From NCBI GenBank assembly GCA_963825765.1, contig CAWGUU010000022.1, positions 1-64,000 of the forward strand: DNA of 64,000 nt. Direction: 5' to 3'. A program made the position numbers and the translations under genes. The notes beneath the pieces were generated by a model. The model saw only the letters and a program-made list of their open reading frames with translations. It did no database searches and had not been told where the DNA came from. This document shows positions 25,455 to 34,342 of this stretch, in pieces (position 1 is the stretch's first letter; each line of letters starts with the position of its first letter). This stretch comes from CAWGUU01 sp963825765 (GTDB lineage Bacteria > Actinomycetota > Acidimicrobiia > Acidimicrobiales > AC-14).

Positions 25455-26371
25455 GCGCCACGGCGCGGGTGACCCGCTACCACGGCGAGGCCGGGGTCAC
25501 ACTGGCCGCCGGGATGCTGGAGGTCACAGTGCTGCCCGACGTCGGCATGCTGGGCGTGTCGCTCGGCCACGACGGCGAGGAGCTCCTCGCCCTCCCCCAC
25601 GGCGTGGCCGGCTACAAGGCGGGCCACTCGACCGGGCTGCCGTTCCTGGCCCCGTGGGCCAACCGGCTGAGCCGGTGGTCGTACGAGGCGGGGGGCGTGA
25701 CCGTCGACCTACGGGGCCTGCCGATCCACACCGACGGCCACGACCACCCCATGCACGGCACGATGGGCGCGCAGCCAGGGTGGGAGGTCGTCGACCTCCA
25801 CGGTGGGTCGCTGCAGGCCCGGTTCGACTTCGCGAGCAGGGCCGACCTGCTGGCGTCGTTCCCGTTCCCGCACGAGATCGTCATTGACCTCACCGTCGAC
25901 GGCGCCTCGTTGGATATCGCCACCACCATCCGTGCCACCGGGGATCGCGACGTCCCCGTGTCCTTCGGGTACCACCCCTACCTGCGCCTGCCTCGTGCCC
26001 GCCGCCATTCGTGGCGGCTGCGGCTCCCCGACCGGCGCCACCTCGACCTGGACGGGGGCGGCCTCCCCACCGGCGGGTCGGAGGACGAAGAGGCGGGATG
26101 GCTCAGGCTGGGGGACGACTCGTTCGACGACCTCTTCGCCCTTGGCGACGACCGCTCGTTGGTCCTCGCCGGCGGCGGGCGCAGCGTCACCGTCGAGCTG
26201 GACGCCGGCTACCCGTTCGCCCAGGTGTACGCCCCGGCCGGCCGGCGGTTCTGCTGCCTGGAGCCGATGACGGCTCCCACCGACGCCCTGGTCAGCGGCG
26301 AGCACCCCACCGTGCCCGCCGGCGGGTCGTTCACCGCCCGGTTCTCGCTGACGCCCCAACACACCGGCTGA
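25451..26371 (+). CDS. aldose 1-epimerase family protein
   Basis: TTG 25451 overlaps the MFS stop as TTGA; an in-frame GTG at 25469 is an alternative. The 306-residue product has the galactose mutarotase beta-sandwich pattern: the substrate motif PFLAPWANRLSRW (NR about residues 65-66), HPMHGTMGAQPGWEV (catalytic His) and SFGYHPYLRLP (second His). The glutamate base is likely in CCLEPMTAPTDAL. The enzyme interconverts sugar anomers in the cytosol. It is probably cotranslated with the transporter upstream. Confidence 0.85.
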   Translation: MSATARVTRYHGEAGVTLAAGMLEVTVLPDVGMLGVSLGHDGEELLALPHGVAGYKAGHSTGLPFLAPWANRLSRWSYEAGGVTVDLRGLPIHTDGHDHPMHGTMGAQPGWEVVDLHGGSLQARFDFASRADLLASFPFPHEIVIDLTVDGASLDIATTIRATGDRDVPVSFGYHPYLRLPRARRHSWRLRLPDRRHLDLDGGGLPTGGSEDEEAGWLRLGDDSFDDLFALGDDRSLVLAGGGRSVTVELDAGYPFAQVYAPAGRRFCCLEPMTAPTDALVSGEHPTVPAGGSFTARFSLTPQHTG

Positions 26372-26402
26372 CCCGAAAACACCGGATGAGTCGGGATCTG
26401 CT

Positions 26403-26414
26403 AACCACGTGGTT
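26403..26414. promoter_or_regulatory. 12-bp perfect palindrome abutting the ABC ATPase start
   Basis: AACCACGTGGTT ends at 26414, directly before ATG 26415. No Shine-Dalgarno is visible, so the gene may be translated from a leaderless or very short leader transcript, and the palindrome would then sit over the promoter as an operator. The regulator is unknown. Confidence 0.35.
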
Positions 26415-27335
26415 ATGGCGGAGCCGGTGATCGTGCTGCGAGGCCTGCGCAAGTCCTACGGCGAGCGCGAGGCGGTCAAGGGCATCGACCTGGAGGTGAC
26501 GGCCGGGGAGATCTTCGCTTTCCTCGGGCCCAACGGAGCCGGCAAGACCACGACGGTGGAGATCATGGAGGGCTTCCGGCCCCGGGACGACGGCGAGGTG
26601 ACGGTGCTGGGCGAGGATCCGGCCACCGCCGGCCGTAGCTGGCGTTCCCGCATCGGAGTCGTGCTCCAGGACCTCCAGCTGCAGCCCCTGCTCACCGTCC
26701 GCGAGTCGCTCGAGTTGTACGCCGGCTACTACCCGTCGCCCCGCACCGTGGACGAGACCATCGAGCTGGTGGGCCTGGCCGGCCAGCACGACCAGCGGGC
26801 GGGGAAGCTGTCGGGCGGCCAGCAGCGCCGCCTCGACGTGGCCCTCGCCCTGGTCGGCGACCCCGAGCTGTTGTTCCTGGACGAGCCGACCACCGGTTTC
26901 GACCCCGCCGCCCGGCGGGGGGCCTGGGACGTCATCGGCAGCCTGCGCGACCTGGGCAAGACGGTGTTCCTCACCACCCACTACATGGACGAGGCCTCGG
27001 CCCTGGCCGACCGGGTGGCGATCATCAAGGACGGTCGCATCGTGGCCGAGGGCCGGCCCTCGGAACTTGGGGCGGACCGGGCGTCGAGGACGAGGATCGC
27101 GTTCGCCCTGCCTCCGCCGCTCACGCCCGCCGACCTGCCACCGTCACTGCGCGACCGCGCGACGGCCACCGGCGAAGGGGTGGAGGTGGTCACCGCCAAC
27201 CCCGTCGCCGACCTCGCCGCCCTGACCGGCTGGGCCCTGGAACGGGGGGCGGAACTGCCCGGGCTCCAGGTCACGCGACCCACCCTCGAGGACGTCTACC
27301 TGGAGCTCACCCGCGAGGAGGCCCCAGCCCAATGA
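26415..27335 (+). CDS. ABC exporter ATP-binding protein (DrrA-like)
   Basis: ATG 26415 (or GTG 26409 two codons earlier) gives about 306 residues. It shows Walker A GPNGAGKTTT (about 39-48), the Q-loop VLQDLQLQP, signature LSGGQQRRLDVAL and Walker B LLFLDEPTTGFDP, with a C-terminal DrrA-type extension of about 90 residues. This subfamily energises drug, lipid or nodulation-factor exporters (ABC-2 type). The next gene, overlapping as ATGA, is the membrane partner. Confidence 0.9.
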   Translation: MAEPVIVLRGLRKSYGEREAVKGIDLEVTAGEIFAFLGPNGAGKTTTVEIMEGFRPRDDGEVTVLGEDPATAGRSWRSRIGVVLQDLQLQPLLTVRESLELYAGYYPSPRTVDETIELVGLAGQHDQRAGKLSGGQQRRLDVALALVGDPELLFLDEPTTGFDPAARRGAWDVIGSLRDLGKTVFLTTHYMDEASALADRVAIIKDGRIVAEGRPSELGADRASRTRIAFALPPPLTPADLPPSLRDRATATGEGVEVVTANPVADLAALTGWALERGAELPGLQVTRPTLEDVYLELTREEAPAQ

Positions 27336-28144
27336 GCCCCAGCCCAGTGGGCCAGCCCAATGATCCCAGCCCGGTGAACGGCCTCCGCCTGGTCCTGCAC
27401 CAGTGGCGGTACGACCAGAAGACGTTCTGGCGGGAGCCGACCGCGGTGTTCTTCACCGTCGGCCTGCCCCTGATCTTCCTGTTCCTGTTCGTCTCCATCT
27501 TCGGCAACAACCCCATCGACCTGGGCACCGAGACGGTGAAGGGGTCGACGTACTACGTGCCCGGCCTGGTCACGCTGGCCATCGTGTCGGCCACCACCGT
27601 CAACCTGGCCATCTCCGTCGCCATGGCCCGCGAGAAGGGCCTCCTCAAGCGACTGCGGGCCACGCCCATGCCCCCGTGGGTGTACATGGCGGGCCGGGTG
27701 GTGACCGCCTCGATCGTGTCGCTGCTCATGACCGTGCTCGTGACCCTGCTGGGGGCGGTGATCTACGGCGTCGAGGTCCCGACGTCCACCATCCCGGCCC
27801 TGATCCTGACCGTCGTCGTCGGCACCGCCGCCCTGTGCTGCCTCGGCTTCGCCCTCACCGCCGCCATCCCGAGCGAGAACGCCGCACCCGCCGTGGCCAA
27901 CGCCGTCGTCCTGCCGCTCTACTTCATCTCGGGGATCTTCGTCCCGACCGACCAGATCCCCCAGGCCATGCAGACGGTCGCCAGCATCTTCCCGGTCAAG
28001 CACCTGTTCGAGGCCCTGCTGACGATCTACAACCCGGCCACCACGGGCAGCGGCATCCGGTGGGCCGACCTGGCCGTGCTGGCCGGGTGGGGCGTGATCG
28101 GCCTCCTGATCGCGGCCAAGACGTTCCGCTGGTCGCCGCGGTAG
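27332..28144 (+). CDS. ABC-2 type permease (DrrB-like)
   Basis: ATG 27332 overlaps the ATPase stop (ATGA). The 270-residue protein has about six transmembrane segments in the ABC-2 pattern: PTAVFFTVGLPLIFLFLFVS, a loop, GLVTLAIVSATTVNLAIS, VVTASIVSLLMTVLVTLLGA, AVVLPLYFISGIFVPTDQIP, and a final helix near WGVIGLLIAAKTF. It forms a dimeric export pore with the preceding ATPase. The cargo is unknown. Confidence 0.88.
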   Translation: MSPSPVGQPNDPSPVNGLRLVLHQWRYDQKTFWREPTAVFFTVGLPLIFLFLFVSIFGNNPIDLGTETVKGSTYYVPGLVTLAIVSATTVNLAISVAMAREKGLLKRLRATPMPPWVYMAGRVVTASIVSLLMTVLVTLLGAVIYGVEVPTSTIPALILTVVVGTAALCCLGFALTAAIPSENAAPAVANAVVLPLYFISGIFVPTDQIPQAMQTVASIFPVKHLFEALLTIYNPATTGSGIRWADLAVLAGWGVIGLLIAAKTFRWSPR

Positions 28145-28183
28145 CGCGAGCACGGGCGCGGGCGTGCGCGTAGCATCGCCCGC

Positions 28184-29605
28184 ATCGCCGCGGGCCGTCC
28201 CAACCTCGTACGCCTCCTGGTCTCCTCCCTCGCCGTCGCCTGCGTCCTCGGCCTCCCCGCGTGCGGCAGCGGCGACGGCGCCACCTTCGACGTCAAGGAG
28301 GGCCAGCCGTTCGGCGAGCCTCGGAGGCTCGAGTCCTCCAACGGCGCGCTGACGGCCAAGCTGACCGTCACCGAGGGGCCTGTGGATGTCGGCGGCGTGT
28401 CGGTGATCGGCAAGTCCTACGACGGCTCCTACCCCGGTCCCACCATGGTCGTGTCACCCGGCGAGTCGATCCGCCTGGAGCTCGTCAACGAGCTCGACGA
28501 GGCGACGAACATCCACTTCCACGGGTTCCACACCTCCCCGTCGGGCATCGCCGACAACGTCCTGCGCAGCATCCCCGCCAAGTCGACCGCTGCTGTCGAC
28601 GTGCCCGTGCCGCCCGAGATGCCTACGGGCCTCTACTGGTACCACTCGCACGAGCACGGCATCTCCGAGGAGCAGGTCTTCAGCGGGCTGTCCGGGGCGA
28701 TCGTGGTCAGGGGCTTGGAGGACAGGCTGCCGCCCGAGCTTCGCGGCGTCCCGCAGAAGGTGTTCACCCTCAAGGACCTCCAGGTCAAGGACGGGAAGAT
28801 CGTCACCGAGAACATCAGCTCGGACGCGCCGACCACCCGCACTGTGAACGGCCTCGTCGACCCCCGCGTCACGATCGCGCCCGGCGAGACGCAGCTCTGG
28901 CGCTTCGCCAACATCGGCGCCGACATCTGGTACAACCTCTCCTTCGGCGGCCAGCCGTTCAACGTGGTCGCCGAGGACTCGAACCCCGCCGGCACCGTCT
29001 GGGCCGCCTCCGAGCTCCTCATGCCACCAGGCAAACGCTACGAGGTGCTCGTCCAGGGGCCGCCGGCGGGCACGCACCAGTTGAAGACGCTTGCCTACTC
29101 GACCGGCGAGGAGGGCGACAACTACCCGGAGAGGGTGCTGTCGACCGTGGAGTCCACCGGCGCCGCGGTGACGCCGTCGGCCCTGCCGACGAGCCTGGGC
29201 CCCCTGCCCGACATCCCCGCGTCGGAGGTCGACCGCCAGCGCCAGTTCGTGTTCTCGGAGAGCTTGAACGGCAACGAGTTCTTCATCAACGGGGAGGCGT
29301 TCAACCACGACAAGGTGAACGTCACGGCCACGCTCGGTGACACCGAGGATTGGGAGATCTCCAACGTCTCCGGCGAGGTGCACCCCTTCCACATCCACGT
29401 CAACGACTTCCAGGTCATCTCGGTGAACGGCCAGCCCTACGAGGCCAAGAGCTTCCAGGACGTGGTGCCGCTACCGGTGAAAGGCGTGGTCGTGATCCGC
29501 CAGCGCTTCGCCGACTACACCGGCAAGTTCGTCTACCACTGCCACATCCTCGCCCACGAGGACAACGGGATGATGGGCCTGATCGAGGTCGTGGCTCAGG
29601 CGTAG
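28184..29605 (+). CDS. multicopper oxidase lipoprotein, start codon unclear
   Basis: All copper motifs are present: HFHGFHT, WYHSHEHG, HPFHIHVNDFQ and YHCHILAHEDNGMM, giving one type 1 and one trinuclear centre. The frame is open from the stop at 28142 and encodes a lipoprotein signal (NLVRLLVSSLAVACVLGLPA then Cys), but it has no ATG, GTG or TTG before that signal. ATC 28184 is used here as a placeholder. Alternatively GTG 28164 is the start and one base is lost near 28190-28205. The product of about 470 residues acts outside the membrane, perhaps as a cuprous, manganese or phenol oxidase. It ends 10 bp inside the convergent next gene. Confidence 0.85.
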   Translation: MAAGRPNLVRLLVSSLAVACVLGLPACGSGDGATFDVKEGQPFGEPRRLESSNGALTAKLTVTEGPVDVGGVSVIGKSYDGSYPGPTMVVSPGESIRLELVNELDEATNIHFHGFHTSPSGIADNVLRSIPAKSTAAVDVPVPPEMPTGLYWYHSHEHGISEEQVFSGLSGAIVVRGLEDRLPPELRGVPQKVFTLKDLQVKDGKIVTENISSDAPTTRTVNGLVDPRVTIAPGETQLWRFANIGADIWYNLSFGGQPFNVVAEDSNPAGTVWAASELLMPPGKRYEVLVQGPPAGTHQLKTLAYSTGEEGDNYPERVLSTVESTGAAVTPSALPTSLGPLPDIPASEVDRQRQFVFSESLNGNEFFINGEAFNHDKVNVTATLGDTEDWEISNVSGEVHPFHIHVNDFQVISVNGQPYEAKSFQDVVPLPVKGVVVIRQRFADYTGKFVYHCHILAHEDNGMMGLIEVVAQA

Positions 29606-31725
29606 TTGCCCGTTACCGTGGTCAGCGCGCCGGCCGAGACCGTGGCGGTGGTGCACGCCGGGGGGGTGAAGCCGGCGACCGGCCCGAAGCAGACCTCGTG
29701 GGAGCCGGTCGGCAGGTCGGTCCACATGCCCCAGTCGTCGCGGGGAACACCGTCGACCGAGATCGTCCCCGGCACGGCCGGGCTGGTCATGACCCTGAGG
29801 CTGCCCCGCTGGGTGAAGCCGCCGGTGACGGTGGTGACCGCGCCGGCGGTGACGGTCACCGTCTGCGGCGCCGGCTCGGTCCAACCCTGCACGTGGGTGA
29901 AGCTCACGGTGTGGCTGCCGGGAGGGAGCTGGAGCCACGTGAGCCCCCACGTGTCACGCGGCACGCCGTCGACGAGGATCTGCGACGGCACGGCCGGCGA
30001 CGAGGTGACCCGCAGCTCGCCGACGTTCGTGGCGCCCGGCGCCCCGGCGTTGGCGACGTAGGCGCCCGTCACAAGGGTCTCGGCCCCGGCGGCCACACTG
30101 ACGGTCTGGCAGGGGGGCGGGGTGAACCCGGCGACCGGCCCGAAGCACACCTGGTGGCTCCCCGTCGGCAGGTCGGTGAACATGCCCCAGTTGTCACGGG
30201 GAACGCCGTCGACCGAGATGGCGGCCGGCACCGCCGGCTCGGTACGGGCCCGCAGGAAGCCCCGCGCCGTGAACGTGCCGGCGACCGTCGAGACCGCGCC
30301 CGCCGAGACGGTGACCGTCTGCGCCGCCGGCTCGGTCCAGCCCTCCACGTGGGTGAAGTCGAGCGAATACTGGCCCGGAGCCAGCTTCAGCCAGTTGAGC
30401 CCGAAGCTGTCCCGGGGAACGCCGTCGAGGAGGATCTGCGACGGCAGGGCCGGCGACGTCGTCGCCCTGAGCAGGCCGGGCGCGGTGGTGTCGACGATGC
30501 GCCGGACCTGGCCGCCGGCGGCGTAGGTCGTGTAGTAGAGCGCCTGGGTGCCGTCGTGCGGACCGAAGCGCAGGTTGACGGCGCTGTTGGCGCCCAGGCC
30601 GGTGGCGAAGTCGACACGGGTGAAGCCACCGGCGCCGTTGGGGTCGAGGCGGAAGATCTTGCCGCAGGCGAAGTCGGCGAACAGGTACTTGCCCTCGTAG
30701 TCGGCACGCCAGGCCCCGTTCGGCACGAAGGCCCCGCCGGTGATGGAGCGGCAGCCGTCGGCCCGGCCGTAGTCGAAGATGGGGTTGGTCATGCCCGCCG
30801 GCGGCGCCCCGCAGTCGGTGGTCGACCCGTTGGCGCAGTGGCCCTCCCTGACGTTCCAGCCGTAGTCGGCGCCGGCGACGCCCAGGTCGATCTCCTCCCA
30901 CGCCCCTTGGCCCACGTCGTTGATGTGAAAGCGGGTCGTGGCGGCATTGGGGTCGAAGGCGAACCGGAAGGGGTTGCGCAGGCCCCAGGCGAAGGTCTCC
31001 CGGCAGATCTGGCCCACCGCAGCGGCACCGAGCTTGCACGACGCCGTGCCCGGGCCGGTGAACGGGTTGCCGGCGGGGACGTTGCCGTTGCGGTCGATGC
31101 GCAGGATCTTGCCCACCAGCACGTTTCGGTCCCGGGAGGCGTCGTTGGACCCGGCACAGCCGCTGGGGGTACCACCCGGGTAGTCGCAGCCCCCGTCGCC
31201 GACGCTGACGTAGAGCATCCCGTCCTTGCCGAAGTTCAGGTCCCCGGCGTTGTGGTTGCCGGCCGGGGAGGGAATGTTGTCGATGAGCACCACCTCGCCG
31301 CCCAGCGTGTTCCCCGTCATGACGAAGCGGGAGACGCGGTTGACCGTTCCCGTGCCGCAGAGGGCGTCCGTCTTGAACGAGTAGTAGAGGAAGACGTAGC
31401 CGTTGGTGGCGAACGCAGGGTCGACGGCCACCCCCAGCAGGCCCCGCTCGGAGTTGGAGCAGATGACGGTCGACAGGTTGACCGCGGGGGTGGCGAGCAG
31501 GCTGCCGTTCTGGACCACCCGCACGGTGCCGCCCTGGGTGGTGATCAGCATCCGGTCGTCGGGGGTGAAGGCGAGAGCGGTGGGGGCGGCCACGGCGGTG
31601 ACCAGCTCGTCGGTGAACCCGGCGGGAACAGTGGCACCGGCGGGCGTGGCCGAGAGCACGATGGCCGCCAGTCCGCCGGCGACCACTGTCAGGGCGGTGG
31701 CGAGCGCTGAGAGTCGACGACGCAT
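29596..31725 (-). CDS. secreted PQQ-type sugar dehydrogenase with four PEGA repeats
   Basis: ATG 31725 begins a signal peptide (MRRRLSALATALTVVAGGLA, cleavage near ATPAGA). Residues about 30-410 match the soluble glucose/sorbosone dehydrogenase beta-propeller (AFTPDDRMLITTQGGTVRVV, RGLLGVAVDPAFATNGYVFL, HNAGDLNFGKDGMLYVSVGD, WGLRNPFRFAFDP). This family oxidises sugars with PQQ. The last 300 residues are four PEGA-like beta-sandwich repeats in an A-B-A-B order, each with DGVPRD (SFGLNWL, NWGMFTDL, TWGLTWL, DWGMWTDL). They probably bind the cell wall or sugar polymers. The product is 709 residues. It converges on the multicopper oxidase, with 10 bp of 3' overlap. Confidence 0.83.
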   Translation of the reverse strand: MRRRLSALATALTVVAGGLAAIVLSATPAGATVPAGFTDELVTAVAAPTALAFTPDDRMLITTQGGTVRVVQNGSLLATPAVNLSTVICSNSERGLLGVAVDPAFATNGYVFLYYSFKTDALCGTGTVNRVSRFVMTGNTLGGEVVLIDNIPSPAGNHNAGDLNFGKDGMLYVSVGDGGCDYPGGTPSGCAGSNDASRDRNVLVGKILRIDRNGNVPAGNPFTGPGTASCKLGAAAVGQICRETFAWGLRNPFRFAFDPNAATTRFHINDVGQGAWEEIDLGVAGADYGWNVREGHCANGSTTDCGAPPAGMTNPIFDYGRADGCRSITGGAFVPNGAWRADYEGKYLFADFACGKIFRLDPNGAGGFTRVDFATGLGANSAVNLRFGPHDGTQALYYTTYAAGGQVRRIVDTTAPGLLRATTSPALPSQILLDGVPRDSFGLNWLKLAPGQYSLDFTHVEGWTEPAAQTVTVSAGAVSTVAGTFTARGFLRARTEPAVPAAISVDGVPRDNWGMFTDLPTGSHQVCFGPVAGFTPPPCQTVSVAAGAETLVTGAYVANAGAPGATNVGELRVTSSPAVPSQILVDGVPRDTWGLTWLQLPPGSHTVSFTHVQGWTEPAPQTVTVTAGAVTTVTGGFTQRGSLRVMTSPAVPGTISVDGVPRDDWGMWTDLPTGSHEVCFGPVAGFTPPACTTATVSAGALTTVTGNYA

Positions 31726-31775
31726 CCTCCCGAGTGTGCCATCGGCAGCGGCCGTCTCGGACGCGCAACGGGGGG

Positions 31776-32618
31776 CTAGCTCAGGACGCGGTTGCGGAAA
31801 CCGCGGGCGCCGAACCAGGTGAGGACGGCGGTGAACCCGATCATCCCCCCGTAGATGGCGACCAGCGGCATGTGCGGCACGCGGGGGGCCAACGCCGCCC
31901 GGAAGCCCTCGCTCATGTAGACGAGCGGATTGAGCAGCACGAGGGCCTTCAGCCACGGGATCGGCGTCAGCCGGGCCCACGGGTAGTAGGTGGCGCCCAG
32001 GAACGTCATCGGGATGACGATGATGCTGAACATCAGGGCCACCTGCCGGGGCTCGACCCGGGTGCCGACCGCCAGTCCCAGGCTGGCGCCGGTGAGGGCG
32101 GCCAGCGGGGTGACAGTGAGGAGCAGGGGCCAGCTGACCTGGAGGTGGACCGCCGTGGCCGGGATGAACACCGCCAGCGGGAAGACCACCACCGCCGCCA
32201 GCACCGCCTGCAGGGCGCCCGACACCACCTTCTCGAAGGCCACCGCCGAGATCGCCAGCGGCGCCATCACCCGGTCCTCGATCTCCCGGGTGTAGCCGAT
32301 CTCGGTGACCAGCGGCAGGGTGACGGCCTGGATGCCCTGGAACGCGCAGGCGATGGCCACCACGCCCGGGACGAGCAGGGTGGAGAACTCGGCGGCGCCC
32401 GCCCCCGCGCCGCCGACGCCCTGGCCGATCTTGGGGAACACGTAGGTGAAGACGAACACGAACATCAGCGGCTGCATGACCGTACGCAGCACGAAGGTGG
32501 GCACGTTCTTGCGCAGGACGGTGAAGTCGCGCAGCAGCAGGGACACGAAGGCGGTGACGGCCGGGCGGGCGACCGTCGTGCTGGTGGCGGAACGTTTTTC
32601 GCCGGCGACGAGGCTCAC
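31776..32618 (-). CDS. ABC-2 type permease
   Basis: GTG 32618 overlaps the ATPase stop as GTGA. The 280-residue product has about six transmembrane segments (PTFVLRTVMQPLMFVFVFTY, LVPGVVAIACAFQGIQAVTL, LAAVVVFPLAVFIPATAVHL, FSIIVIPMTFLGATYYPWAR and a C-terminal helix). It is of the DrrB/NodJ export type and works with the 32615-33574 ATPase under the TetR regulator upstream. The cargo is unknown. It differs enough from the 27332 permease to be an independent system. Confidence 0.88.
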   Translation of the reverse strand: MSLVAGEKRSATSTTVARPAVTAFVSLLLRDFTVLRKNVPTFVLRTVMQPLMFVFVFTYVFPKIGQGVGGAGAGAAEFSTLLVPGVVAIACAFQGIQAVTLPLVTEIGYTREIEDRVMAPLAISAVAFEKVVSGALQAVLAAVVVFPLAVFIPATAVHLQVSWPLLLTVTPLAALTGASLGLAVGTRVEPRQVALMFSIIVIPMTFLGATYYPWARLTPIPWLKALVLLNPLVYMSEGFRAALAPRVPHMPLVAIYGGMIGFTAVLTWFGARGFRNRVLS

Positions 32619-33574
32619 TCCCGCAGCTCCTTGCCGGTGAGGTTGATGAACACGGTCTCCAGGGTGGGCTCGGTCATGGACAGGTCGGTGACGGTGAAGC
32701 CGCCGGCCTCGGTGTGGGCGATGAGCCGGGGCAGCACACCGGCCGACCCCTCGACGTGGACCTGCAGGCTGCCGTCCACCACCTTGACGCACCGGACACC
32801 GGCGAGGGATTCGAGGTGCCGGGCCAGAGGAGCAAGGTCGCCGTCGGCCGACACCTTGACGATCGTGTCGGCGCCGATGGAGCGCTTCAGGGCGGCGGGG
32901 CTGTCGAGGGCGAGGAGGCGGCCGTGGTCCATGATCGCCACCCGGTCGGCCAGGCGGTCGGCCTCCTCCATGTAATGGGTCGTCAGCAGGATGGTCTGGC
33001 CGGCGGCGTGCAGCTCACCGAGGATCTCCCACAGGGCGAGGCGGCTCTGAGGGTCGAGGCCGGCGGTGGGCTCGTCGAGGAACAGGATGTCGGGCCGGTG
33101 CATGATCGCCCTGGCCACCATCAGCCGCTGGGCCATCCCCCCGGAGAGGGCGTTGACGTCGGCATGGGCCCGGTCGGCCAGCCGGAAGCGCTCCAGCTCG
33201 GCGTCAGCCGCCAGGCGCGCCGCCGCACCGCTCATGCCGAAGTACCGGCCGTGGAAGTACAGATTCTCCCAGGCGTCGAGGCTGCGGTCGAGGGTGTTGG
33301 ACTGGGAGACGACTCCGATCGACTGCTTGGCCCGGGCCGGCTCGGCCACCACGTCGACGCCGGCGACCGTCGCCCGCCCCGACGTGGGGATGACGCGGGT
33401 GGTGAGCATCCCGACCGTGGTCGTCTTGCCGGCGCCGTTCGGGCCGAGCAGGCCGAAGATCTCCCCCTCGGCCACCTCCAGGTCGAGGGCGTCGACCGCC
33501 TTCAGGCCCCCGTTGTCGCGTGCCGGGTAGACCTTGGTCAGCGCTTCGGTGCGGATGACGACGTCGGCGGCCAG
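32615..33574 (-). CDS. ABC exporter ATP-binding protein, probable CTG start
   Basis: A full ABC nucleotide-binding domain is present: GLLGPNGAGKTTTVGML, LSGGMAQRLMVARAI, ILFLDEPTAGLDP, plus a DrrA-type C-terminal extension. The first in-frame GTG (33475) would remove the essential first beta-strand (VVIRTEALTKVYPARDNGGL). The only candidate that keeps it after the in-frame TAG is CTG 33574 (LAADVVIRTEALTKVY). No Shine-Dalgarno is visible, so coupling to the TetR gene 33 bp upstream is likely. It forms an exporter with the 31776 permease. The function call is firm; the start is provisional. Confidence 0.85.
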   Translation of the reverse strand: MAADVVIRTEALTKVYPARDNGGLKAVDALDLEVAEGEIFGLLGPNGAGKTTTVGMLTTRVIPTSGRATVAGVDVVAEPARAKQSIGVVSQSNTLDRSLDAWENLYFHGRYFGMSGAAARLAADAELERFRLADRAHADVNALSGGMAQRLMVARAIMHRPDILFLDEPTAGLDPQSRLALWEILGELHAAGQTILLTTHYMEEADRLADRVAIMDHGRLLALDSPAALKRSIGADTIVKVSADGDLAPLARHLESLAGVRCVKVVDGSLQVHVEGSAGVLPRLIAHTEAGGFTVTDLSMTEPTLETVFINLTGKELRE

Positions 33575-33607
33575 ATCAGCAGGCTATGCGCACTCTTGTT
33601 GGGTCCC

Positions 33608-34270
33608 TTATTCGGGAGTGCCGCCCGTTTTCTCGACCGGGGACCCCTTGCCGTTGCTGAGGTTCCCGAAGAGCGTCGCCAGGCTGGTGCCGGACTCGAA
33701 GAGCGACTCGGCACCCGTGCGCTCGTCGCCCAGGCGGACCAGGAGGGCCACGCCCACGTAGAGGGCGACGATGCCGAAGGCAACGTCCCGGCTGCGCACG
33801 GTCTCGGGCAGGGAGGACTCAGCCACCACCCGCGCCACCGCCTCCTCGGTGAAGCGGATCCAGGGCTCGATGCGGGCGCCGATCTCCGGGCCCAGCTCGG
33901 GCGCCGACGAGCTGCCGGCGATCAGCTCGGCCAGCACCGCCACGTGGTCGCCGTCGAGGTCCTCGCGGTACATCTCGCTCGCCACCCGCAGCAGGTCGGG
34001 CAGGGTGTGGACGGCGTCGACGGCCGCCTTGTAGCGCACCATCCGCTGCTCGCTGGTGCGGTCGAGGGCGGCCAGCAGCAGGTCGTTCACGCTGCCGAAG
34101 TGGTAGAAGACCAGCGCCTGGTTGAACCCGCCGCTGGCGGCGATGGCCCGGGCGCTGGTGGCGGTGAAGCCCTTCTCCTTCAGCGTCTGGAGGGCGGCGT
34201 CGACGATCCTGCCCTTGGTCCCCTCGCTGATCGAGCGGGCGACCATTCCTCGCGTACCAGCTTTGGCCAT
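33608..34270 (-). CDS. TetR-family repressor
   Basis: The 220-residue product has the TetR DNA-binding domain at about residues 15-65 (GRIVDAALQTLKEKGFTATS, then ARAIAASGGFNQALVFYHFG) and a helical ligand domain. It is the first gene of the operon TetR, ABC ATPase, ABC permease, all on the minus strand with 33 bp and then a 4-bp overlap. The usual logic is that a drug or lipid ligand releases the repressor and switches on the exporter. Confidence 0.88.
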   Translation of the reverse strand: MAKAGTRGMVARSISEGTKGRIVDAALQTLKEKGFTATSARAIAASGGFNQALVFYHFGSVNDLLLAALDRTSEQRMVRYKAAVDAVHTLPDLLRVASEMYREDLDGDHVAVLAELIAGSSSAPELGPEIGARIEPWIRFTEEAVARVVAESSLPETVRSRDVAFGIVALYVGVALLVRLGDERTGAESLFESGTSLATLFGNLSNGKGSPVEKTGGTPE

Positions 34271-34294
34271 CTGCTCAAAGTATCAGCCCAAACA

Positions 34295-34312
34295 GGGGGC
34301 ACGGACGCCCCC
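34295..34312 (-). terminator. intrinsic terminator candidate after the mannosyltransferase gene
   Basis: GGGGGC (34295-34300) and GCCCCC (34307-34312) form a 6-bp GC stem with a 6-base loop. Read on the minus strand it is followed by TGTTT. It lies in the 72-bp gap between the mannosyltransferase stop and the TetR start. The U-tract is short, so the call is moderate. Confidence 0.35.
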
Positions 34313-34342
34313 GAGAAGCGGTACGGGCCCCGGTTTCCCGGC

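Noticed and set aside
28164..28352. Separate 62-residue ORF before the multicopper oxidase
   Set aside because: Ser/Pro-rich shadow of the oxidase signal region; only its GTG may matter as the true start if a base is missing.
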